NCBI GenBank assembly: GCA_937907975.1
Contig: CALEQS010000193.1
Coordinates: 1 to 7,327, forward strand
Reading direction: 5' to 3'
DNA: 7,327 bases
Origin: an uncultured Clostridia bacterium
Lineage (GTDB): Bacteria; Bacillota; Clostridia; Oscillospirales; Oscillospiraceae
Made by a program: the position numbers and the translations under genes. How positions within the stretch are numbered: the stretch's first letter is position 1; each line of letters begins with the position of its first letter. Positions 1 through 5,785 of this stretch are shown here, piece by piece. Under the pieces are notes generated by a model. That model did not search any database, had not been told where the DNA came from, and saw only the letters and a program-made list of their open reading frames with translations.

Positions 1-107
1 CTTGGCAGCAAAAAGATTATTTTATTTCATTGTACGCTTGACGGGGCGCGGTTCACAACGATGCGCCGGGCTTTTCTTCTATTCTGACTGTTATCGCTCC
101 AACGTAC

Positions 108-1895
108 TCAGTTGAGACGGACATCCTCGTCAAACACGGGAGCCATGGGCAGGCTCCAGCCGTGATGATCGGTATGGAGCAGGTGGTGGGACAGCTCGCC
201 GCAGGGCTTGCCCAGATACTCGGCGTACAGCGCCTGCACCTCCGGGTTCTCGTGAGAGAAGCGCATCTTGTTGGCGCTGTCGTAGTTGTAGAGCACCTGA
301 CCGCGCTGAGCAGCGCGCTCCTCATTGAAGTGGATGGGCTGACCGCCGCCGCCGACGCAGCCGCCGGGACAGGCCATGACCTCCACGAACTGGTACTCCA
401 CCTCGCCGCGGCGGATCGCGCGGATCAGGCGGCGGGCATTGCCCAGCCCGTTGGCCACGGCGGCGCGGACGGTATGACCCGCCACATTGTACTCCGCCTC
501 GATCCAGGGCTTGTCACTGCCCAGTGCGCGCACAGCCTTAAAGGTCTCATCCGCACTGGGATTCTCACCAGTCAGGACATAATAGCAGGTGCGCAGGGCA
601 GCCTCCATCACGCCGCCGGTGGTACCGAAGATCACAGCCGCGCCGGTACCGGTGCCCAGCGGGGAGTCGAACTCTTCCTCCTCCAAGGCGGTCACGTCGA
701 TCTGGTCGGCCAGGATCATCTGGCAGAACTCGCGGGTGGTCAGAGAGAAGTCCACATCCTTGCAGCCCTCGGCCGCATCGTTGATGTTGGGAATATCCAG
801 CTCCGCCTTCTTTGCGGTGCAGGGCATGATGGACACGCAGACGATGTCCTTGGGGTCCACACCGATCTTCTTGGCAAAATAGCTCTTGGTCACCGCGCCG
901 AACATCTGCTGGGGGGATTTCGCCGTGGAGAGCTGACCCACCATGTCAGGATACTGGCTCTTGAGGAACCGCACCCAGCCGGGGCAGCAGGAGGTGAACA
1001 TAGGCCACTTGTGGTCGCCGGGATGCTGAAGGCGCTCCAGGAACTCGGTGCCCTCCTCCATGATGGTGAGGTCGGCGGAGAAATTGGTGTCGAACACATA
1101 GTCAAATCCAATGCGGCGCAGGGCGGCGGCCATGCGCTTCTCGGTGGCGACCTCAGGGCTCAGGCCGAAAGTCTCGCCCCAGGCGGCGCGGACAGCCGGA
1201 GCCACCTGCACCACGACCACCTTGTTCGGGTCGCTCAGCACGCCGTTGACGCCGATGATGGCCTTCGTATCGTCCCGGGTGTGCAGGGCATTGGTGGGAC
1301 AATGGGTGATGCACTGACCGCAGAAAGAGCAGTCCGCCTCGTTCATCTTGCGGTGGCGGGAGACGTTGACAGAAGTATGCGCACCGGTGCCCACCATATC
1401 CCAGATGTTCAGGGACTGGATCTTTTCGCAGACAGAGACGCAGCGGTAGCACTTGATGCACTTGCTCTCATCCCGGATGATGGGCAGGCTGGTGTCCCAG
1501 TTGTCCTCGGGATACTCGTGCTTGTAGTTCATCGTGTCGCCGATGGGGAGCGTGGAGGCGATCTTCTGCAGCTCGCAGGTGCCATTGCGCTCACAGGTGG
1601 GACAGTTGATGCGGTGCTGGCTCAGCAGCAGCTCGATATTGGTGCGGCCGGCCTCCCGGACGCGGGGGGTATTGGTGTGGATGACCATGCCCTCCTGGCA
1701 GGTGTTGTTACAGGCGGTGACCAACCGGGAAATGCCCTCGACCGCGACGAGGCAGGCGCGGCAGGCGCCGATCTCGTTGATGCCCTTCAGGAAGCAGAGG
1801 GTGGGAACAGGCATACCGACCTTGCGGGTGGCGTCCAGAATGGAGGTGCCTTCCTCTACCTGAAGCGAAATACCATTGATCGTGACGTTTACCAT
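108..1895 (-). CDS. hydA: [FeFe]-hydrogenase catalytic subunit, multi-cluster (M3-like, probable group A2)
   Basis: This 595-residue enzyme reversibly interconverts H2 with protons and electrons in the cytoplasm. Every expected metal ligand is visible. The N-terminal 2Fe-2S domain has C34, C45, C48 and C62. The His-ligated 4Fe-4S site is H94-x3-C98-x2-C101-x5-C107. Two ferredoxin-type clusters use C146/149/152/156 and C189/192/195/199. The H-cluster domain carries TSCCPGW (301-307; C303 is the presumed proton-transfer cysteine, C304 a ligand), MPCTAKKAE (357-365, C359) and MACPGGC (507-513, C509 and C513). A C-terminal small-subunit-like tail ends in a His-rich stretch (570-578). The ATG has an excellent ribosome site (AGGGAGGGAGG, 1904-1914) 8 nt upstream and overlaps the end of the preceding gene by 7 nt (ATGGTAA), so the two are probably translationally coupled. 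The flavoprotein partner upstream suggests NAD(P)-linked rather than purely ferredoxin-linked activity. The group A2 label is from gene context and memory of the classification, not from a tree. Maturation genes must lie elsewhere. Confidence 0.97.
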   Translation of the reverse strand: MVNVTINGISLQVEEGTSILDATRKVGMPVPTLCFLKGINEIGACRACLVAVEGISRLVTACNNTCQEGMVIHTNTPRVREAGRTNIELLLSQHRINCPTCERNGTCELQKIASTLPIGDTMNYKHEYPEDNWDTSLPIIRDESKCIKCYRCVSVCEKIQSLNIWDMVGTGAHTSVNVSRHRKMNEADCSFCGQCITHCPTNALHTRDDTKAIIGVNGVLSDPNKVVVVQVAPAVRAAWGETFGLSPEVATEKRMAAALRRIGFDYVFDTNFSADLTIMEEGTEFLERLQHPGDHKWPMFTSCCPGWVRFLKSQYPDMVGQLSTAKSPQQMFGAVTKSYFAKKIGVDPKDIVCVSIMPCTAKKAELDIPNINDAAEGCKDVDFSLTTREFCQMILADQIDVTALEEEEFDSPLGTGTGAAVIFGTTGGVMEAALRTCYYVLTGENPSADETFKAVRALGSDKPWIEAEYNVAGHTVRAAVANGLGNARRLIRAIRRGEVEYQFVEVMACPGGCVGGGGQPIHFNEERAAQRGQVLYNYDSANKMRFSHENPEVQALYAEYLGKPCGELSHHLLHTDHHGWSLPMAPVFDEDVRLN

Positions 1896-3724
1896 TCTGT
1901 TTTCCTCCCTCCCTTGAAGCTGCCACAGCCGAAGTGGTCGCAGCGCAGGCAGCGTCCGGCCTCCTGGCAGGACTCCTTCTCGGTCATCATAAGCTCCATC
2001 AGCTTAAAGTCGTGGCTGCGCTCGGCCGGCTCACGCTCGGCCATATTGATGCGACCGCAGTAGCGCTTGTCGTCCAGCGACGGGTTGGGGATCTCCACGT
2101 CGGAAGTAATGACATGGTTGAAGCCCAGATAGTAGTCAATATTGGCCGCGGCCACCTTGCCGGCGGCAATGGCGCGGATGGCGGTCTTGGGGCCGGTGAC
2201 GCAGTCGCCGCCGGCGAACACGCCGGGGGCGTTGTCCACGGCGGTCCAGTTCTCCGCCTTGATGACGCCGCGCACCACCGGGATGCCGGAGGATTCCAGC
2301 GTGTGGTAGTCAATGCCCTGGCCGACGGCCACAATGACCACGTCACACTCGATGCGCTTGTCCTCCAGACCTGAGTCGGCCGGACTCATACGGCCGCCCT
2401 TGATCTGGCCGGGCATCTTGGGCGTGGCCCACAGAGCAGACACCTTACCGGTCTCATCGGTCTCGATGCGCAGAGGCGCGTGCAGATCCATCATCACAGC
2501 ACCCTCGGCAATGGCACCTTCCACTTCCTCGGGCAGAGCGGTCATATCCTCCTGACGGCGGCGGTAGACGATAGAAACGCTCTCCGCGCCGCAGCGGATG
2601 GCGGAACGGGTGCAGTCCATGGCCACGTTGCCGCCGCCGATGATGCACACCTTCTTGCCGGTGAGATTCGGGATCTCGTCGTCGCCGATTTTGCCGAGGA
2701 ACTCCACGGCGGACAGGACGTTTTCGGCGTCCTCGCCCTCGATGCCGACCTTCTTATCGGTGTGGGCGCCGATGGCGATATAGACGGCGTCGTACTCCTC
2801 GCGCAGGCGCTCCATGGTGTACTCACCCTCGCCCACCTTGGTGTTGCGCTTGACCTCCACGCCGGTGGACAGGATGCAGTCAATGTCCTTCTGCAGCCGC
2901 TCCCGGGGCAGGCGATAGGCCGGAATGCCGTAGACCAGCATACCGCCCAGACGCTTATGCTTTTCAAACACGGTGCACTGATGGCCCATGAGCTGGAGGT
3001 AGAAGGCGGCAGACAGGCCAGAGGGGCCGCCGCCGATGATGGCGACCTTCTTACCGGTGGAGGGCATGCAGGCGGGCGCGGGCACGTCGCCGGCGCGCTC
3101 CACAGCGACACGCTTCAGGCCGCGGATATTGACCGGTGCATCCAGCAGCGTACGGCGGCAGCGGGTCTCGCAGGGATGCTCGCACACCAGCGCACAGGCA
3201 GTGGGGAACGGGTTGTCCTTGCGGATGAGCTTGACGGCATCGGCATAGCGCTTATTGCCCACCAGTGCCACATAGCCGGGAATATCCACGCCGGCGGGAC
3301 AGTTGGCCACACAGGGGATGCTTTGGGGAATGGATGCCACACAGTGATGGTCTTTGATATGAGAGATGTAGTCCTCACGGAAGCCGTCCAACCCCTTCAG
3401 TACCATGCCGGCAGCTTCGATGCCGATGGCACAGTCAGCGGACTCAAAAATGGACTTGGCCAGATTTTCGAGCTTCTCCAGGATCTCCATGGTGGCGCGA
3501 TGCTTCATCACGTCCTCCATCAGATTGCCCAGCTGGGTCAGGCCCACGCGGCAGGGCACACACTTGCCGCAGGTCTGGGCGTGGCACATCTTCAGGAACG
3601 CCCAAGTGAGGTCAACGGGACAGATGCCCGGAGGGGACGCGGCAATGCGGCGCTCCATGTCCTTATAGATGCCTTCCACCACGGTCTCGGCGCGGCTTTC
3701 AGTCATAAGGGAAAGTCTGCTCAA
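1889..3724 (-). CDS. NuoF-type 4Fe-4S module fused to GltD/NfnB-like FAD- and NAD(P)-dependent oxidoreductase, hydrogenase partner
   Basis: This 611-residue fusion is the first gene of the hydrogenase operon and probably carries electrons between NAD(P)(H) and HydA. Residues about 35-110 are the NuoF/HydB C-terminal helical 4Fe-4S domain (TCGKCVPCR with C52, C55, C58, and fourth ligand C98). The FMN- and NADH-binding NuoF domain normally in front of it is absent. Residues about 125-215 are the GltD/dihydropyrimidine-dehydrogenase-type cluster domain (C138, C142, C177, C181, C185, C189). FAD binding is shown by GGGPSGL (231-237) and GVFAGGD (501-507). The NAD(P) site is GGGNVAMD (363-370) followed by YRRR (387-390), whose arginines hint at NADPH. 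A last cysteine group (C586, C592, C595, C600) may hold a further cluster. The start is TTG: AGGAAGG (3734-3740) sits 9 nt upstream, while the in-frame ATG at 3706 has no ribosome site. No glutamate synthase large subunit is adjacent, so this is unlikely to be true GltD. Confidence 0.93.
   Translation of the reverse strand: MSRLSLMTESRAETVVEGIYKDMERRIAASPPGICPVDLTWAFLKMCHAQTCGKCVPCRVGLTQLGNLMEDVMKHRATMEILEKLENLAKSIFESADCAIGIEAAGMVLKGLDGFREDYISHIKDHHCVASIPQSIPCVANCPAGVDIPGYVALVGNKRYADAVKLIRKDNPFPTACALVCEHPCETRCRRTLLDAPVNIRGLKRVAVERAGDVPAPACMPSTGKKVAIIGGGPSGLSAAFYLQLMGHQCTVFEKHKRLGGMLVYGIPAYRLPRERLQKDIDCILSTGVEVKRNTKVGEGEYTMERLREEYDAVYIAIGAHTDKKVGIEGEDAENVLSAVEFLGKIGDDEIPNLTGKKVCIIGGGNVAMDCTRSAIRCGAESVSIVYRRRQEDMTALPEEVEGAIAEGAVMMDLHAPLRIETDETGKVSALWATPKMPGQIKGGRMSPADSGLEDKRIECDVVIVAVGQGIDYHTLESSGIPVVRGVIKAENWTAVDNAPGVFAGGDCVTGPKTAIRAIAAGKVAAANIDYYLGFNHVITSDVEIPNPSLDDKRYCGRINMAEREPAERSHDFKLMELMMTEKESCQEAGRCLRCDHFGCGSFKGGRKTEW
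1904..1914 (-). promoter_or_regulatory. Strong ribosome binding site of hydA
   Basis: On the minus strand this reads AGGGAGGGAGG, 8 nt before the hydA ATG and inside the last codons of the upstream flavoprotein gene. It fixes the hydA start and implies that HydA can be initiated efficiently as well as by read-on from the overlapping gene. Confidence 0.8.
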
Positions 3725-3733
3725 AACGGATTA

Positions 3734-3740
3734 CCTTCCT
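3734..3740 (-). promoter_or_regulatory. Ribosome binding site deciding a TTG start
   Basis: The minus strand reads AGGAAGG, 9 nt upstream of TTG at 3724-3722. The alternative ATG six codons later (3706-3704) is preceded by a pyrimidine-rich stretch without any Shine-Dalgarno match, so the TTG start is preferred for the flavoprotein gene. Confidence 0.7.
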
Positions 3741-3755
3741 TTCTATTCATAAGCA

Positions 3756-3787
3756 ACATACTTTACTATGTTAAATGTGAAGTATGT
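3756..3787. promoter_or_regulatory. 32-bp inverted repeat over the predicted hydrogenase operon start point
   Basis: The outer 8-bp arms ACATACTT (3756-3763) and AAGTATGT (3780-3787) are perfect complements. After one mismatch, AC/GT pair as well (3765-3766 with 3777-3778), giving 10 of 11 paired positions around a 10-bp AT-rich centre. It spans about -4 to +28 of the predicted hyd start. A DNA operator is more likely than an RNA hairpin, because the predicted start lies inside the 5' arm. The binding protein is unknown; the neighbouring Crp/Fnr-type regulator is one candidate. Confidence 0.55.
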
Positions 3788-3789
3788 AC

Positions 3790-3817
3790 ATTCTAACACC
3801 CTCCCGAGAAAAAGCAA
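3790..3817 (-). promoter_or_regulatory. Predicted sigma-A-type promoter of the flavoprotein-hydA operon
   Basis: On the minus strand, TTGCTT (3817-3812) is separated by 16 nt from TAGAAT (3795-3790), a 5/6 match to TATAAT, with a TGT directly before it forming an extended -10. Transcription would start near 3783, giving a leader of about 59 nt. This was found by eye; the -35 is only a partial match. Confidence 0.5.
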
Positions 3818-3869
3818 GTAGTTTTATAAAAGTTTTCTGACTAATCTATAGTTTTTTCGGCAGATCCTA

Positions 3870-3898
3870 TTGACCTTTGGAATATACAGTGTTAGACT
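3870..3898 (+). promoter_or_regulatory. Predicted promoter of the regulator-ABC importer operon
   Basis: TTGACC (3870-3875) is followed after 17 nt by TAGACT (3893-3898), again preceded by TGT as an extended -10. The predicted start is near 3905, inside the 3899-3925 inverted repeat, which suggests repression or autoregulation at this promoter. The spacing is ideal and the -35 is a 5/6 match. Confidence 0.55.
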
Positions 3899-3925
3899 TG
3901 TCACATATGTGTATCATATGAGACA
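3899..3925. promoter_or_regulatory. 27-bp inverted repeat, probable operator in front of the Crp/Fnr-type regulator gene
   Basis: The dyad is centred on 3912: TGTC (3899-3902) pairs with GACA (3922-3925), and CATATG (3904-3909) pairs with CATATG (3915-3920). Ten of 13 positions per arm are complementary. The two CATATG cores are 11 bp apart, about one helical turn, so both would face the same side of the helix. It overlaps the predicted start point and ends 21 bp before the ATG. Autoregulation by the adjacent gene product is the simplest reading, but this is inference. Confidence 0.6.
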
Positions 3926-3946
3926 CTTTTAAGGGAGGCGCAGGCT

Positions 3947-4612
3947 ATGCTCACCGTGCAGGAACTGAAGGCAGTACACGCTTCCCCTCTGTTTCAGAAC
4001 TATTCACCCGACCGGCTGAAAGCGCTGCTCCGGGTAACAGACTGTGATGTACGCCGATATGCGCGCGGGGCAGAGGTCTGCTCTCCCACCAGCTTCCTCA
4101 AAGAACTGGCCATTGTGCTGTCCGGCCAGATCCTCGTGACCAAGGGCGGCGGCGAACTGGTGGTCAGCGCCCTCTCCCCCGGCGAGCTTTACGGCGCGGC
4201 GGCACTGTTCAACGAGGAGCCGGACTATGTGTCCACGCTGACCGCCAGAAGCGCCGCAAGCGTGCTCACTTTCTCACAGGAGACCGTGCAGCAGCTCATC
4301 GACACCCAGCCGGTCTTTCGCCGCAGTTATATCCGCTACCTCTCCTGCCGCATCCGCTTTCTCTCCGGCAAGATCGACGCCCTGATCCAGGGTTCCGGTG
4401 AAAAGAAGCTGCGCGCATGGCTGGTAAGTCAGATGGATGAGCAGGGCGAGATCCTGCTGACGTGCTCTATGACTGAGCTGGCCGCCCGGCTGAACATCGG
4501 CCGCGCATCGCTCTACCGCGAAGTGCAGAAACTGGAGGAACGGGGCGCACTGGTGCGGGAAGGCAAGCGTATTCTGATTCGGGACCCCGCCGCGCTGGAT
4601 GCAGAACACTGA
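3947..4612 (+). CDS. Crp/Fnr-family transcriptional regulator, non-cAMP, non-FNR type
   Basis: This 221-residue DNA-binding regulator has the two-domain Crp/Fnr layout. Residues about 15-125 form the cyclic-nucleotide-type beta barrel, with a recognisable GE turn (79-80). A dimerisation helix covers about 125-148. A winged helix-turn-helix covers about 150-212, with recognition region MTELAARLNIGRASLYREVQ (175-194). Length is normal for the family (about 210-240). The Arg-Ser pair that contacts cAMP phosphate in E. coli Crp aligns with Tyr94-Val95 here, so cAMP is an unlikely effector. The four cysteines (33, 45, 134, 173) do not form the N-terminal FNR iron-sulfur pattern. The ATG follows AAGGGAGG (3931-3938) by 8 nt. 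It leads the importer operon and is divergent from the hydrogenase operon, so it may control either or both. Its signal is unknown. Confidence 0.93.
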   Translation: MLTVQELKAVHASPLFQNYSPDRLKALLRVTDCDVRRYARGAEVCSPTSFLKELAIVLSGQILVTKGGGELVVSALSPGELYGAAALFNEEPDYVSTLTARSAASVLTFSQETVQQLIDTQPVFRRSYIRYLSCRIRFLSGKIDALIQGSGEKKLRAWLVSQMDEQGEILLTCSMTELAARLNIGRASLYREVQKLEERGALVREGKRILIRDPAALDAEH

Positions 4613-4627
4613 ACCGATGTAGATCCC

Positions 4628-4640
4628 ACGGCTCTGCCGT
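4628..4640 (+). other. Small stem-loop between regulator and binding-protein genes
   Basis: ACGGC-TCT-GCCGT forms a 5-bp stem with a 3-nt loop in the 60-nt gap, followed by AATTCTATC rather than a clean T run. It is too weak for a confident terminator. It could attenuate transcription or act as an mRNA processing or stability element that separates low regulator from high binding-protein expression. Confidence 0.3.
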
Positions 4641-4672
4641 AATTCTATCATATCTGAAAGGAACGAAACAAC

Positions 4673-5785
4673 ATGAAAAAATTGACTGCACTTCTGCTGG
4701 CTCTGGCGCTCTGCCTCGGCCTGGCCGCCTGCGGCTCCGGCCAGACGGCCGCTTCCAGCTCCGGCACCGGCTCTACTTCCGGCTCCGGTTCTGCCGCCCA
4801 GTCCGCCGGCACCTCCGCTCAGCCCGACGGCTCCGCCGACGCAGACACCACCGAGAGCACCGGCGTGGACGTGAACTTTGCCGTTCTGTCCGGCCCCACC
4901 GGCATCGGCGCCTCCCAGCTCATGGGCTGGAACGATGAGGGCAAAACCGCCAACCACTACAATGTCACTGTGGCTACCGCAAATGACGAGGTGGTGGCCG
5001 GTCTGACCAACGGCGACTTCGACATCGCCGCCGTCGCCACCAATTTGGCCGCCAACCTCTACGCCAAAACCAACGGCGGCGTGCAGATCTGCGCGCTGAA
5101 CACCTATGGCGTGCTGTATATTCTTGAAAACGGCGACTCCATCCAGAGCATGGCCGATCTGGCGGGTAAGACCATTTACGCCATCGGTCAGGGCGCCAAC
5201 CCCGAGTATGTGCTGGAGTATCTGCTGGAGCAGAACGACCTGACCTGGAGCACCGACGGCAGTGAGGCTGACGTGCAGATCGAGTTCATGGATGCCCAGA
5301 CCCTGAGCGCCGGGGCCGCCAGCGGCGAGTATGACGTGGTCCTGCTGCCCGTGCCCGCCGTCACCAGCGTCCAGATGCAGAACGCCGATATGCGCACCGC
5401 TCTTGACCTGACCGCCGAGTGGAACAAGCTGGACAACAGCGGCGTGCTCACCATGGGCTGCATCGTCGTGCGCACTGCCTTTGCCCAGGAGCACCCGGAG
5501 GCTGTGGATGCCTTCCTGCAGGAGTACGGCAAATCCATTGAAGCCGTTCAGAGCGATGTAGACACCGCCGCACAGCTCTGCGAGACCTATGGCATTGTGG
5601 CCAAGGCCGCAGTGGCCAAGAAGGCCATTCCCGACTGCAACCTGTGCTTTGTCTCCGGGGCGGAGATCCAGAGCGCCATTGAGCCCTACTACAATGTGCT
5701 CTTTGCCGCCAACCCCGCCTCCATCGGCGGGGCCATGCCCGGAAGCGACTTCTACTATGTGAGCGCCGCCTCCAGCAACGGATGA
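4673..5785 (+). CDS. ABC importer substrate-binding lipoprotein (TauA/SsuA/NMT1-like class)
   Basis: This 370-residue protein is the extracytoplasmic solute receptor of the importer encoded by the next two genes. It begins with a lipoprotein signal peptide: MKK, a Leu/Ala-rich core, and lipobox LAAC with lipidated Cys20. A flexible Ser/Gly/Ala/Thr linker (about 21-64) tethers the domain to the membrane. From about 66 on, the fold reads as a periplasmic-binding-protein-like two-lobe domain of the nitrate/sulfonate/taurine and NMT1 class. It has LSGPTGIGA (72-80), a DFDIAAVATNLAANLYAK block (115-132), LAGKTIYAIGQG (163-174) and VLLPVPAVTSVQ (223-234). The C-terminal IGGAMPGSDFYY (351-362) resembles a signature I recall from gut Clostridia homologues. 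The ligand cannot be named. The ribosome site AAAGGAA (4657-4663) is 9 nt from the ATG. The stop overlaps the permease start in ATGA. Confidence 0.93.
   Translation: MKKLTALLLALALCLGLAACGSGQTAASSSGTGSTSGSGSAAQSAGTSAQPDGSADADTTESTGVDVNFAVLSGPTGIGASQLMGWNDEGKTANHYNVTVATANDEVVAGLTNGDFDIAAVATNLAANLYAKTNGGVQICALNTYGVLYILENGDSIQSMADLAGKTIYAIGQGANPEYVLEYLLEQNDLTWSTDGSEADVQIEFMDAQTLSAGAASGEYDVVLLPVPAVTSVQMQNADMRTALDLTAEWNKLDNSGVLTMGCIVVRTAFAQEHPEAVDAFLQEYGKSIEAVQSDVDTAAQLCETYGIVAKAAVAKKAIPDCNLCFVSGAEIQSAIEPYYNVLFAANPASIGGAMPGSDFYYVSAASSNG

Noticed and set aside
45..67. GGCGC...GCGCC inverted repeat after hydA as a terminator
   Set aside because: Only 5 bp of stem, a 13-nt loop and no following T run; not a credible terminator. 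None is visible for the hyd operon before the window edge.
162..2063. Very long open frame on the plus strand opposite hydA (633 codons)
   Set aside because: It is an antisense shadow of a GC-rich gene: its composition is Ala/Gly/His/Asp-heavy, with no recognisable domain, and the minus-strand frame encodes every hydrogenase motif.
1889..3724. Annotation as glutamate synthase small subunit (gltD)
   Set aside because: The N-terminal NuoF-type cluster module, the extra C-terminal cysteines, the hydA overlap and the absence of a large subunit argue for a hydrogenase partner.
3769..3785. Rex (NADH-sensing repressor) operator upstream of the hydrogenase operon
   Set aside because: A TGTTAA half-site is present at 3769-3774, but the complementary TTAACA half is missing at the required spacing.
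2480..3796. 438-codon plus-strand frame opposite the flavoprotein gene
   Set aside because: Same shadow effect; it runs through the divergent promoter region and has no domain signature.
3947..4612. Oxygen sensor FNR or cAMP receptor CRP proper
   Set aside because: No N-terminal cysteine cluster for FNR, and the cAMP-phosphate Arg-Ser pair is replaced by Tyr-Val.
4613..4672. Riboswitch (for example thiamine) controlling the importer
   Set aside because: Only 60 nt with one 5-bp hairpin; no conserved riboswitch core could fit or be recognised.
4274..5494. 406-codon minus-strand frame opposite the regulator and binding-protein genes
   Set aside because: It spans two real plus-strand genes and an intergenic gap, is Gly/Val/His-rich, and has no motif.
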